Below are positions 50,179-59,000 of a stretch of 64,000 bases of DNA, piece after piece (position 1 is the first letter of the stretch; every line of letters starts with the position of its first letter). Position numbers and translations under genes: made by a program. This DNA comes from Peptostreptococcus faecalis (GTDB lineage Bacteria > Bacillota > Clostridia > Peptostreptococcales > Peptostreptococcaceae), in the NCBI RefSeq assembly GCF_900240845.1, contig NZ_OERU01000001.1, positions 340,305 through 404,304 on the forward strand. The letters run 5' to 3'. The notes beneath the pieces are model-generated. The model did not search any database and was not told the origin of the DNA. It saw only the letters and a program-made list of their open reading frames with translations.

Positions 50179-50424
50179 AAATTCACGGTACCACCCTAAT
50201 TATCGTTATTTATAAAATTGTAAACCCAAACAATTTTACAAAAACAATGTCTCTTTACTTTAACGCGTATTTCACGCATACCATCATTTTTCAACTTTGG
50301 TATGAGGCTCCAAGTCCATGTTCAACATTTTTACTGTATTGGTTTCCAGCTAACCCAACTCTCTGTGACATTATTATATGCCTACTCTTCTCTTCACAGC
50401 CTAATATGTAGTTTTATATATTAC
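50144..50424 (-). promoter_or_regulatory. Methionine-type T-box riboswitch leader of metG
   Basis: On the minus strand the leader contains the T-box AGGGTGGTACCGTGAA (50197-50182), whose GGTACC segment pairs with the free NCCA end of tRNA. Upstream lies Stem I with the AG-bulge and distal-loop type stretch AGAGAGTTGGGTTAGCTGG. The specifier region GAACATGGACTTGGAG holds ATG at 50319-50317, matching tRNA-Met and the gene it controls. Binding of uncharged tRNA should stabilise the antiterminator over the terminator at 50136-50178. Confidence 0.9.
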
Positions 50425-50430
50425 ATTATA

Positions 50431-50459
50431 ATTTTATACTACATTTTTTAATAAGTCAA
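50431..50459 (-). promoter_or_regulatory. metG leader promoter
   Basis: TTGACT (50459-50454), a 17-bp spacer and TAAAAT (50436-50431) on the minus strand. The transcript should start near 50424, just ahead of Stem I of the T-box. The promoter begins two bases after the Lrp-family gene ends. Confidence 0.75.
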
Positions 50460-50462
50460 CTT

Positions 50463-50918
50463 TCATAAGATAGACTTTGACTGAATTGGTGTCGATAGTA
50501 TTACAGAAGTCTTTGTTCTACCAAAGTCCTTAAGACCATCAATTACATTTTCCAAATCATCCATGTTTTCTACAATTACTCTTAATAGAGAACTATCGTC
50601 TCCTGTGATATGGTGACACTCCACTATTCTGTGGTCATTTTTAACTTTGTCTAAAAATGCATCATATGCTGTTCCTGGTAATGAAACGTTTATAAACGCC
50701 TTTATTACTCTTCCCATTGAATCCGGATTTACTATAGCTTTGTATCCAGAAATTATTCCAGCTTCTTCAAGTCTTTTAACTCTTTCTGATACTGCTGGAG
50801 ATGTTAATCCCACAGCCATCCCTAAATCCTTCATCGAAATTCTACCGTTTTCCTGAAGAATTTCAATTATTTTTGCATCTGTTGAATCCATTCTTTCTTC
50901 GTATGATTTTTTTGTCAT
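50463..50918 (-). CDS. Lrp/AsnC family transcriptional regulator
   Basis: A 151-residue regulator with a winged helix-turn-helix (about 12-65; TDAKIIEILQENGRISMKDLG, split here as DAKIIEILQENGR and ISMKDLG, then SPAVSERVKRLEEAGII) and an AsnC ligand-binding domain (about 75-145). Members sense amino acids and form octamers. It follows pncB by 29 bases and precedes the metG promoter. The regulon cannot be told from here; methionine or alanine/branched-chain amino acid genes are common targets. Confidence 0.92.
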   Translation of the reverse strand: MTKKSYEERMDSTDAKIIEILQENGRISMKDLGMAVGLTSPAVSERVKRLEEAGIISGYKAIVNPDSMGRVIKAFINVSLPGTAYDAFLDKVKNDHRIVECHHITGDDSSLLRVIVENMDDLENVIDGLKDFGRTKTSVILSTPIQSKSIL

Positions 50919-50947
50919 TTTAATTCACCCACTTTACATAAAATATA

Positions 50948-52384
50948 CTAATTTTTCTTTTTAGATGCCACCATGTTATTTTTCAATGTCCATAATTTTT
51001 CGGACAAATCAACCTTGTATACGTGAGGGTTCTTTATTCTCTTATACTGATCCCAGATACTATTAAGTTCGTTCTTAGTATACTCTTTGATTTCATTTAC
51101 AGTCTTATGAGTTCTTACACATTTACCATCTATAAATAGTGGTTTTAACATTTCTCTTATTGTGTAATTGTAATAAGTCTTTCTTTTCCAAGTGTATACT
51201 GGATCGAATATTTCAATAGGATTTTCAGTATCTATATTTTCATCAGAAAGCATTATTAAATCTGCTTCTGCCTTTGATGTAGTGTTGTTATAAATTCTTA
51301 TAACTTTTTTTAAGCCAGGATTATTCATCTTTTCAGGATTTTCTGACAATTTAATTTTTGGTTCTAGATTACCATTTGAATCAAATACACCTGCTAATTT
51401 ATATACGCCTCCTAAGGAAGGATAGTCAAATGAAGTTATCAGCTTCGTTCCCACTCCCCAAGAGTCAATTAGAGCACCTTCTTGCTTCAATGCCGTAATC
51501 GTATATTCATCTAAGTCATTTGATGCAGTTATTTTTGCATTTTCAAATCCTGCTTCATCCAATCGTTTTCTCACCTCTTTTGATAGGTAAGTCAAGTCAC
51601 CAGAGTCTAATCTGACTCCTAGTGGCTCATGTCCTGAAGCTCTTAACTCATTAAATACTGTTATTGCATTTTCAACTCCACTGTTCAATACATCATATGT
51701 ATCTATCAGAAGAAGACATGTATCTGGATATGTCTTTGCATATGCTCTAAATGCATCTAGTTCTGTATCAAATTTCTGAACCCAGCTGTGCGCATGTGTA
51801 CCAGAAATATTAACGTCAAACATTTTGCCTGCCAAAACATTTGAAGTTCCATTGCAGCCGCCTATTATTGCAGCTTTAGCTCCATATAAACCTGCTTCAG
51901 GTCCTTGAGCTCTTCTCAACCCAAATTCAAGTACTGGGTCTCCTTTCGCTGCATTACATACTCTGGAAGACTTAGTTGCTATCAACGTCATAAAGTTAAC
52001 TATTGTAAGCATAGCCGTTTCAATTAGTTGTGCTTGATACAGCGGAGCCTTCACTGTTATTATCGGCTCACCAGGAAACATTATAGTTCCATCTTCTACA
52101 GCACATATATCACCAGTAAACTTAAATCTCTTTAAAAATTCTAAAAACTTTTCATCAAATAAATTTAGACTCCTTAAATAATCTAAGTCTGATTCTTTAA
52201 ATTTTAAATTTTCTATGTATTTAACAATCTCTTCAATTCCACATACTATTGTGTATCCACCCTCACATACATTTTTTCTAAAAAATATATCGAATACAGC
52301 TATGTCTTCATGAACATTACTTTCATAATATCCATTGATCATTGTCAACTGATATAAATCTGTTAACATTGTTAAATTATGCAT
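50948..52384 (-). CDS. pncB: Nicotinate phosphoribosyltransferase
   Basis: PncB joins nicotinate to PRPP, the entry step of the Preiss-Handler NAD salvage route. The 478-residue protein starts LTMLTDLYQLTMINGYY (family signature) and has FGLRRAQGPEAGLYGAKAA, the PRPP-site KITASNDLDEYTI and DSWGVGTKLITS. Length suits the larger Firmicute type. A promoter and a 9-bp inverted repeat lie in its leader (52425-52513). NaMN from this reaction is also the substrate of CobT encoded at the other end of the window. Confidence 0.95.
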   Translation of the reverse strand: MHNLTMLTDLYQLTMINGYYESNVHEDIAVFDIFFRKNVCEGGYTIVCGIEEIVKYIENLKFKESDLDYLRSLNLFDEKFLEFLKRFKFTGDICAVEDGTIMFPGEPIITVKAPLYQAQLIETAMLTIVNFMTLIATKSSRVCNAAKGDPVLEFGLRRAQGPEAGLYGAKAAIIGGCNGTSNVLAGKMFDVNISGTHAHSWVQKFDTELDAFRAYAKTYPDTCLLLIDTYDVLNSGVENAITVFNELRASGHEPLGVRLDSGDLTYLSKEVRKRLDEAGFENAKITASNDLDEYTITALKQEGALIDSWGVGTKLITSFDYPSLGGVYKLAGVFDSNGNLEPKIKLSENPEKMNNPGLKKVIRIYNNTTSKAEADLIMLSDENIDTENPIEIFDPVYTWKRKTYYNYTIREMLKPLFIDGKCVRTHKTVNEIKEYTKNELNSIWDQYKRIKNPHVYKVDLSEKLWTLKNNMVASKKKN

Positions 52385-52424
52385 GTTTTCATTCTCCTTA
52401 ATAATAACTAGGCTACTAGCAAGT

Positions 52425-52460
52425 ATAAACTTTTTTTTTACTTAAAAATATAAAGTTTAT
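52425..52460 (-). promoter_or_regulatory. Inverted repeat in the pncB leader, candidate operator
   Basis: ATAAACTTT (52425-52433) and AAAGTTTAT (52452-52460) are perfect complements, 18 bases apart. They lie between the predicted promoter and the gene. This could be a repressor site for NAD-linked control or a weak RNA hairpin. No known operator consensus was matched. Confidence 0.4.
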
Positions 52461-52483
52461 CTAGATATACTTATTTTATCATA

Positions 52484-52513
52484 ATTATATAGAAAATACT
52501 ATTTTTATTACAA
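52484..52513 (-). promoter_or_regulatory. Probable pncB promoter
   Basis: TTGTAA (52513-52508), an 18-bp spacer and TATAAT (52489-52484) on the minus strand. Start near 52477 would leave a leader of about 93 bases. The remaining stretch to 52654 is AT-rich and shows no gene. Confidence 0.5.
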
Positions 52514-52654
52514 TTATTTATTTTTTTTATTAGAAAATTAATATAACTTTTCTTTTTTTAACAATAGATGTTTATTTTATTAGAATAGAATCGCTTTTTA
52601 ATGTTTTTTATTTATTTAAAAATGTAATTTTATCCGAATTAACAAAAGATAATA

Positions 52655-52705
52655 CAAAAAAACAACACCTTTTTAGTAAGTTTATTTACTAGGTGTCGTT
52701 TTTTG
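52655..52705 (-). terminator. Rho-independent terminator after rsmI
   Basis: A long stem (ACACCT and AAAAAAC on one arm, AGGTGTCGTTTTTT on the other, with an internal AGTAA/TTACT pairing) followed on the minus strand by a T-run. It ends the tmk-holB-ricT-trmN6-rsmI unit and shields pncB. Confidence 0.85.
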
Positions 52706-52754
52706 TTATCTTCTTTAACAGTATATTTTTTATTATTTCGTCTTTACTTAAGAT

Positions 52755-53585
52755 TTATAGATCTAAAGTCAATTTATAGACTATATCTTTTTTAAGACCT
52801 CTTTTTTTTGCAACCTCTTTTACTGCATCTTTTTTTGTATAGCCTTCTTCAATTAGATTTTCTACATATTCTCTTTCATTCAGTTCTTCGTATGTATTTT
52901 GTTCTTCACTAAAAGTTCCGCCTTCAATTATCAAAATATATTCTCCTCGTGGAGAGTTTTGTTCATAATGTTCAATAGCTTCTTGCACTGTTGTTCTAAA
53001 ATAGCTTTCATATTTTTTTGTAAGTTCTCTGCATATAGCTATTTTTCTATTTCCCAAAATATCATTCATTAATTTTAAGGTTTCTTTTAATCTATGAGGA
53101 GATTCATAAATAATAAGAGTTCGCAGTTCATTTTTTATTTCTTCTAGTCTTTTTTTCTTTTTCTTTTTATCTCTATCAAGAAATCCTTCGAACACAAATT
53201 TATCAGTTTGCATTCCAGATCCAACGAGCGCAACTACAAATGCAGATGCCCCTGGCAGCACTTCTACCTCTATATTTTTTTCAATGCATAGCCTTATTAA
53301 GTCTTCACCAGGATCAGAGATTCCAGGCATTCCAGCATCGCTTACAAGGGCAATAGTTTCGCCATTTTGCAATCTTTCTATTAAAATATCACCTTTTGAT
53401 TTTTTATTATGCTCATGATAGCTTGTTAGAGGCTTGCTGATATCAAAGTGATTAAGTAGCTTAATTGTATGCCTTGTATCTTCAGCCGCTATTAAATCTA
53501 CTTCTTTTAACACTTTTAGCGTCCTAAACGTAATATCTTCTAAGTTACCGATTGGCGTAGGACAGATATATAATTTAGATTCCAT
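52755..53585 (-). CDS. rsmI: 16S rRNA (cytidine(1402)-2'-O)-methyltransferase
   Basis: RsmI adds the 2'-O-methyl group to C1402 in the decoding centre of 16S rRNA. The 276-residue protein is of the tetrapyrrole methylase fold with LYICPTPIGNLEDIT, AAEDTRHT, SDAGMPGISDPG and CRELTKKYE, all typical. It overlaps the TrmN6-like gene by 11 bases. The order yabB-(yazA)-yabC(rsmI) is conserved in Firmicutes; the GIY-YIG gene yazA is missing here. Confidence 0.96.
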   Translation of the reverse strand: MESKLYICPTPIGNLEDITFRTLKVLKEVDLIAAEDTRHTIKLLNHFDISKPLTSYHEHNKKSKGDILIERLQNGETIALVSDAGMPGISDPGEDLIRLCIEKNIEVEVLPGASAFVVALVGSGMQTDKFVFEGFLDRDKKKKKKRLEEIKNELRTLIIYESPHRLKETLKLMNDILGNRKIAICRELTKKYESYFRTTVQEAIEHYEQNSPRGEYILIIEGGTFSEEQNTYEELNEREYVENLIEEGYTKKDAVKEVAKKRGLKKDIVYKLTLDL

Positions 53586-54336
53586 CTTTACTCCTCCACG
53601 CTTTTTTTGAATATATTTCTAGAATTTCATCAGTATAAGATCCATCTTCTTTATAGATATATAGAGGTTCTAATATTTTTACTTCTGCTTTTGCGCATTT
53701 TACATACTCTATCAATACTAATTTTGGAGCCTTTGAATGTTTAGAGTGCACGAACCTGATTTTTTTTGGCTCTAAATTGTATTTTCTTCCAAACACCATC
53801 ATATCCACTAATCTTACCGGCCTATTCACCATGAAAAATTTACCATTTGGCTTTAGTAGATCCGATGCAACTTTTATTACATCTTCAAGGTCACATTTTA
53901 TACAGTGTCTAGAAATAGTCTTTTTATCGTTTTTATTCTTCACACCATTTGGATTCATATAAGGAGGATTTGATGTTACAACATCGAATGTGTTTTTTTC
54001 CAATAAGTTGCAAATATTTTTTAAGTCTTCATTTATTATCTTTACTCTATCTTCTACTTGATTGAGCGCTACAGACCTTGTAGCCATTTCTGCTACTTCT
54101 TTTTGTATTTCAACTCCTATTAATTCCTTGGCTCGACTCTTTCCTGAAAGCAATAAAGGAATAATGCCTGTCCCAGTACCTAGATCGACTAAGCGATTAT
54201 CTTTTTTTACTTTCGTAAAATTAGCCAACAATACCGCGTCTATTCCAAAACAAAATCCATCTGTGTTTTGTATTATTTTCATATCCTTGAATTGAAGGTC
54301 ATCTATTCTCTCATTTTCTAACAGTTTAATGCTCAT
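53575..54336 (-). CDS. tRNA1(Val) N6-methyladenosine methyltransferase family (TrmN6/YabB-like)
   Basis: A 253-residue AdoMet-dependent methyltransferase with LVDLGTGTGIIPLLL (AdoMet loop) and the N6-adenine motif VTSNPPYMNPNG. In E. coli TrmN6 methylates A37 of tRNA1-Val; the Firmicute YabB group is close but its target is less certain. It lies between ricT (two bases) and rsmI (overlap), the normal position of yabB. Confidence 0.9.
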   Translation of the reverse strand: MSIKLLENERIDDLQFKDMKIIQNTDGFCFGIDAVLLANFTKVKKDNRLVDLGTGTGIIPLLLSGKSRAKELIGVEIQKEVAEMATRSVALNQVEDRVKIINEDLKNICNLLEKNTFDVVTSNPPYMNPNGVKNKNDKKTISRHCIKCDLEDVIKVASDLLKPNGKFFMVNRPVRLVDMMVFGRKYNLEPKKIRFVHSKHSKAPKLVLIEYVKCAKAEVKILEPLYIYKEDGSYTDEILEIYSKKAWRSKDGI

Positions 54337-54338
54337 TA

Positions 54339-55241
54339 TTATTCCTGTTCCAATCTCTTTAGTTCCTCTAATGCATCTCTATCTAGAACTTCATCACCAT
54401 CAGAATTTCTATTATTTTCTTTTTTGAAAGATTTTATTACTTTATAATCGCCTTTTGCTAACACTCTTATCTCTTTTTCCTTACCTTCGCACTCTACTTT
54501 AATCGTTTCTAACAAGTAATTAGTTTCTATTATTTTTCCAGTTTTACCGTCAAATAAATCCTCAACTAACCATCCAGTCGCAGGCATCCTTTTAATAGCT
54601 TCTGAGTAGCCTTTTGCTTCGTATTTTAGGCAACAAAACAATCTTCCACATACACCAGAAATTTTAGAAGGATTTAGAGACAAACCTTGTTCTTTTGCCA
54701 TTTTTATAGAAACTGGCATAAATTCACCTATCCATGTAGAACAACAAAGAGGTCTACCACAAGGACCTATAGCATTTAGTATCTTAGCTTCATCTCTCAC
54801 TCCAATTTGTCTTAGCTCTATTCTCGTCTTAAATATAGCTGCCAAGTCTTTTACTAAATCTCTAAAATCTATTCTTCCTTCTGCTGTAAAGTAAAATATA
54901 AGCTTATTTCTATCAAAAGTATATTCACAATCTTTCAAATGCATCTCTAGCTCATGTTCTTTAATTTTTTCTGTGCAAATTTCAATTGCCTCTTTTGTTT
55001 TAATTTTGTTCTCAACATAGATTTCACTATCTTCGCTTGTTGCCATTCTTACAATTGGCTTTAAAGGACTCACAATATCGTCCTCATCTACTGATTTAGG
55101 ACCTGTAACTATCATTCCATATTCCAGCCCTCTAGCAGTTTCTACTATTACATCATCACCTACAGATAGTTCAAAACTTCCAGGATCAAAGTAATATATT
55201 TTTCCAGCAGGTTTAAACCTTACTCCAACAATTAATATCAT
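54339..55241 (-). CDS. ricT: RicT (YaaT), PSP1-domain regulator of RNA maturation
   Basis: A 300-residue PSP1-domain protein. With RicA and RicF it forms the Y-complex that carries iron-sulfur clusters and helps RNase Y cut mRNAs in B. subtilis. The cysteine pattern GPCGRPLCCSTW...VCGRLFCC, which binds the cluster, is complete. holB upstream overlaps by four bases (ATGA type). RicA and RicF are not encoded in this window. The first Met in MILIVGVRFKPAG is the likely start. Confidence 0.93.
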   Translation of the reverse strand: MILIVGVRFKPAGKIYYFDPGSFELSVGDDVIVETARGLEYGMIVTGPKSVDEDDIVSPLKPIVRMATSEDSEIYVENKIKTKEAIEICTEKIKEHELEMHLKDCEYTFDRNKLIFYFTAEGRIDFRDLVKDLAAIFKTRIELRQIGVRDEAKILNAIGPCGRPLCCSTWIGEFMPVSIKMAKEQGLSLNPSKISGVCGRLFCCLKYEAKGYSEAIKRMPATGWLVEDLFDGKTGKIIETNYLLETIKVECEGKEKEIRVLAKGDYKVIKSFKKENNRNSDGDEVLDRDALEELKRLEQE

Positions 55242-56179
55242 ATATTTACCACCTCATATATATTTAAAGCCATAGTTTGTACAGTACTATTAAAGTTTGA
55301 ATTACTCGAAATTTTATTTTCGCTACACTCCAGAATAGATATAATCTTGCCTAATTGTGCTATACCCACAGAGTATGCAAGTTTTCTAACAATCTTAATA
55401 CTGTCAATATTTACTAGCAAAGACTCATCCACTCCTTCTCTTAGCAAAATAGCATCTCTAATATAAACTTTAAGCAATTCTATAATTTCATTTATTTTAT
55501 CATTATATTTTTTTAAGTACTCTGACATCCTCGTCACTTCAAACCTATTTTTTTCTATAATTACCATTTCTAAAAAATTTTCTACCTCTAACCTCAACTC
55601 ATTAAAATCTTGACTTTCACTCATTTCTAAGGCCCTGCTTGCACTTCCCTTAGAAAAAACTGAAACCATTGTAGCTTGACTCTCATCTACACCTCTGTCT
55701 ATTAATATATTTTTTATATATTGATTGCTCAATGGTGCAAACTTAATCTCAATACATCTCGACCTAATAGTTTCTAATAAAGCTTGATCATTTTTTGTTA
55801 CAAGTATTATTATACCATAAGCAGGTGGTTCTTCTAATGTTTTTAGCAATGCATTTTGTGCCTGAACCGTCATTTTTTCTGCATCATTTATCAAATATAC
55901 TTTATAATCACTATATGGTTTTAAATTTATACTTGTATTTAGATTTCTTATTTGATCAATTTTTATGCTATTTTCGCCACTTTTAGCTTCTATTAGATTG
56001 TAATCTGAGCTGTTTTCTATATTAATTTTTATTAATTCACTAGCAAATTTTTCTGCTATCTTTTTTTTACCTATACCTTCAGGCCCTGTGAACATATATG
56101 CATTTGTTATTTTATTTGACTTAATTGCTGTCGCTAGTTTATTTTTCGCACTTTCATTTCCCAGTATACCTTCAAACAT
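55238..56179 (-). CDS. holB: DNA polymerase III delta' subunit
   Basis: Delta' is part of the clamp loader that places the sliding clamp on primed DNA. The 313-residue protein has the AAA+ region with FTGPEGIGKKKIAEKFA (a Walker A-like loop) and the SRC motif IRSRCIEIKF. It lacks the zinc-binding cysteines of E. coli DnaX and HolB, common in Firmicute delta'. It follows tmk by eight bases. In B. subtilis darA (yaaQ) and yaaR lie between tmk and holB; here they are absent. Confidence 0.93.
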   Translation of the reverse strand: MFEGILGNESAKNKLATAIKSNKITNAYMFTGPEGIGKKKIAEKFASELIKINIENSSDYNLIEAKSGENSIKIDQIRNLNTSINLKPYSDYKVYLINDAEKMTVQAQNALLKTLEEPPAYGIIILVTKNDQALLETIRSRCIEIKFAPLSNQYIKNILIDRGVDESQATMVSVFSKGSASRALEMSESQDFNELRLEVENFLEMVIIEKNRFEVTRMSEYLKKYNDKINEIIELLKVYIRDAILLREGVDESLLVNIDSIKIVRKLAYSVGIAQLGKIISILECSENKISSNSNFNSTVQTMALNIYEVVNI

Positions 56180-56186
56180 ATTTTTC

Positions 56187-56876
56187 CTACTTTCCTTTAA
56201 TCACATTTACTACTTTTGAGTAAATTTCGTCATGTATATCTTCAATATTTCTCATGGATTTATTTTTATCTACACAATTTATTATATCCCATTTATATTT
56301 ACAAGCTATGTACTTTGAATTTTCATATGTTTTTTTCAAATACTCGTAATCACTTTCATGAATGTCTTTTTCAGATTCATGAGTTATTTTATTTTTTCTA
56401 TTTTTTATTAGTTCGCTACTTACATCAACTGGCACGTCTAAAAAAAATACACTATCTGCTCTAGGAATTTTATATAAATTGTATTCATAGTCATCCATCC
56501 ATTTTAAAAATTGTTCTCTTTCTTCTAGGTCATCCATCTTTGATGCTTGGTGTACTAAATTTGAAGTAGCATATCTATCTGCTATTATAGTTCCACCAGA
56601 CATATAAAAATCTTCCCATTCTGTTTTATAAGTAGCATACCTATCTGCTGCAAAAAAAGTGGATGCAATATAAGGATCAACATCGTCTGCTTTTTTCCCG
56701 AAATCACCTCTTAAATACATTTTCACAAGAGAAGATGACTCTGAATTATAGTTTGGATACTCTACTTTCTTTACTTTGTATCCATCAGATTCTAATCTAT
56801 TATATAGTAATTCGCTCTGCGTTGCCTTTCCAGATCCATCTGTTCCACTCTCTATAACAAATAACTTTCCTATCAT
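56187..56876 (-). CDS. tmk: Thymidylate kinase, divergent P-loop
   Basis: Tmk phosphorylates dTMP to dTDP. The 229-residue protein has the P-loop ESGTDGSGKATQSELL, where the usual GKTTQ reads GKATQ, then FAADRYATYKTEW, the DRY-type IIADRYATSN and a lid with KNRKNK. At 229 residues it is about 20 longer than most bacterial Tmk (about 205-213). It lies after the decarboxylase and before holB, the standard location, so the role is well supported despite the altered loop. Confidence 0.92.
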   Translation of the reverse strand: MIGKLFVIESGTDGSGKATQSELLYNRLESDGYKVKKVEYPNYNSESSSLVKMYLRGDFGKKADDVDPYIASTFFAADRYATYKTEWEDFYMSGGTIIADRYATSNLVHQASKMDDLEEREQFLKWMDDYEYNLYKIPRADSVFFLDVPVDVSSELIKNRKNKITHESEKDIHESDYEYLKKTYENSKYIACKYKWDIINCVDKNKSMRNIEDIHDEIYSKVVNVIKGK

Positions 56877-57039
56877 CTATTTTCCTCAACTCTCTCCTAC
56901 ATATGTATTTTAATTGCGTACTCTTCTGCACAACATAATTGCTTATTATATCACGCAACATTATTTTTATTTAATTGCTTTATTTATTCAAATATATGTA
57001 CATTTTTAATGCATTCATTTTTTAAAATCATCTTGTTTT

Positions 57040-57099
57040 CTTTTAATATAATCATTTTTCTTTTAATATAATCATTTTTCTTTTAATATAATCATTTTT
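57040..57099. repeat. Three perfect 20-bp tandem repeats
   Basis: The unit CTTTTAATATAATCATTTTT occurs three times without change at 57040-57059, 57060-57079 and 57080-57099. It lies in the gap between tmk and the decarboxylase gene. No CRISPR-like spacing exists. Confidence 0.95.
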
Positions 57100-57127
57100 T
57101 TTAATACAGTTTTCTTTTTTAATAGAT

Positions 57128-57167
57128 TTATTTATATTTTAATTCACTTATTTATATTTTAATACAT
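57128..57167. repeat. Second 20-bp-period repeat pair overlapping the decarboxylase stop
   Basis: TTATTTATATTTTAAT recurs at 57128-57143 and 57148-57163, again with a 20-bp period. The second copy includes the TAA stop codon of the decarboxylase (57148-57150). Confidence 0.85.
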
Positions 57168-58644
57168 TTATTTTTTCAAAATTCCTACTCTGCATACCAT
57201 TTATATCAACATCAAACATTTTAGCATTTTTAACAAAATCAATTACTTCCTGATTTATTATTTCACCAGGTGCTATGATACAAATCCCTGGAGGATAAGG
57301 TATTACAAACTCTCCACAAACTCTATTCAAAGAATCTTTTAAATCTATCATTTCCTTGTCAGAATTAAATGCTTCATTTGGTTCAACACACTTAACCGGA
57401 ATGCTAGTAGGATATTTTAACTTTATTTTTTTACTATGGTGTGACGATATTATATCTCTTTCACCCATATTTGTATTATCAAAGTCATCAAAAAAATCTA
57501 TTTTTCTGCTAAACAATTTCTTTTCTAAAACATCTTTTAAAGCAGCTGCCATTTTATCAAAATCAGACTTAACATTTGCTATAGAGCAAAGCATTAAAAC
57601 TCCACTGTAATTTGACATTTCAACCTGTATATTGTAGTTATATCTCAAAATTTTTGCAAAGTCGTACCCATTAAATCCTTTGTCTATTGTATTAATAAAT
57701 ATCTTAGTTGGATCGTCCATTATTGAAATATCATATGCTTTTGCGTTCCTTCTAAATACATATATACTATTTAACAGTCTTTCCATCAAAAATGTTCCAT
57801 ATTTTTCATAAATATCAAAGCTTATTTCCAAACTCATCATCATAAGATATGAAGGGCTGGATGTTTCAAGCATTGACAATAACCTTTTTAATCTATTTCT
57901 ATCAACTGACTCTTTCTTTGCCAGAAGGATAGATGTCTGAGTAAAAGAGGGAAGAGTTTTGTGTATGCTTTGTATCACTAAATCAGCTCTTAATTCTACT
58001 GATGATTTAGGAAATTTGTCACTCAATCCAAAGTGTGCTCCATGCGCTTCATCCACTATTACTAGCATATTATGTTCATGTGCTTTTTCTATGATTTTTT
58101 CTATATCCATGCACATACCATAGTAAGTAGGTCTTGTCAAAAATACAGCTTTAGCATCTCTATTTTCCTCTATTTTAGCTATGTACTCGTCTTCATATGA
58201 CCCCATGAAAATACTATTCTTATAATCAATTCTTTCATTTACAAAAATCGGATGTATATCGCCTATTACACATGCATTATATGCGGATTGATGACAACCT
58301 CTATTTATAATCAGTTTATCGTTTGGTCTGCAACACGACAATATAGAAGCTATAATACCGCACGTACTTCCATTGACTATATAATGTAAATCTATCTCTT
58401 CACAATTTTTCTCTGATAGTAATATTCTTTTTGCATTTTTTTCTGACTCTAATATTACTCCCTTTGGATCATGCAAGTTATCTGTTCCTATGATTTCAGT
58501 TGTATCTAGTTTATAAAATTGTTCAATTTTGTCACTGTAACCTAATTCTTCGTATATCTTTCCATATTTATGACCCGGCATATGAAACGATACAATCTCA
58601 GAATCATATATATCTTTTAATCTATCATATATAGGTGTACTCAT
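57148..58644 (-). CDS. Orn/Lys/Arg decarboxylase family protein
   Basis: A 498-residue PLP-dependent fold type I decarboxylase of the short bacterial form, like B. subtilis SpeA and YaaO. It has PGHKYGK near the N-terminus, DEAHGAHFG (Asp and His that hold PLP) and the Schiff-base lysine in QSIHKTLPSFTQ. The product would be agmatine, cadaverine or putrescine; sequence does not decide. It heads the yaaO-tmk-holB series. A small tandem repeat region separates it from tmk. It is the last protein gene before the rRNA operon. Confidence 0.93.
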   Translation of the reverse strand: MSTPIYDRLKDIYDSEIVSFHMPGHKYGKIYEELGYSDKIEQFYKLDTTEIIGTDNLHDPKGVILESEKNAKRILLSEKNCEEIDLHYIVNGSTCGIIASILSCCRPNDKLIINRGCHQSAYNACVIGDIHPIFVNERIDYKNSIFMGSYEDEYIAKIEENRDAKAVFLTRPTYYGMCMDIEKIIEKAHEHNMLVIVDEAHGAHFGLSDKFPKSSVELRADLVIQSIHKTLPSFTQTSILLAKKESVDRNRLKRLLSMLETSSPSYLMMMSLEISFDIYEKYGTFLMERLLNSIYVFRRNAKAYDISIMDDPTKIFINTIDKGFNGYDFAKILRYNYNIQVEMSNYSGVLMLCSIANVKSDFDKMAAALKDVLEKKLFSRKIDFFDDFDNTNMGERDIISSHHSKKIKLKYPTSIPVKCVEPNEAFNSDKEMIDLKDSLNRVCGEFVIPYPPGICIIAPGEIINQEVIDFVKNAKMFDVDINGMQSRNFEKINVLKYK

Positions 58645-59000
58645 TTTTTACCTCACATATTTGTTTATGAATATTTTTAATACCTCTGTATTATTTGTCT
58701 TCATTATTTATAAATATATTTATATACTTTTCATAGTGTATTTTAAAAATAGCTCTATAGTATTTATATATTTAGTATTTATATATTTTTCGTAATTATT
58801 TATCTACGTTATTCTTAGTAAATTTAAAAATATATTTATATTATTTATCTACGCTGCTTATTACATATTATCAGAGAGTATACATGTCTAATTATATCAT
58901 ATTTCTCCATGTCTTTTTATAAGCTTTTTATTTTTAAAATAGATCTCTATTTTGTATATAATATTTATTTTTATGAATATTTTTGACTTTTTATATAAAC
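58645..59000. other. AT-rich intergenic stretch with short repeats, no gene
   Basis: No gene was found. A 15-bp unit TAGTATTTATATATT is repeated directly at 58758-58772 and 58773-58787. ATTATTTATCTACG appears at 58795-58808 and 58840-58853. The decarboxylase promoter should lie here, but no clear one was identified. Confidence 0.6.

Noticed and set aside
57040..57099. Possible CRISPR repeats
   Set aside because: Units are directly adjacent with no spacers and there are no cas genes.
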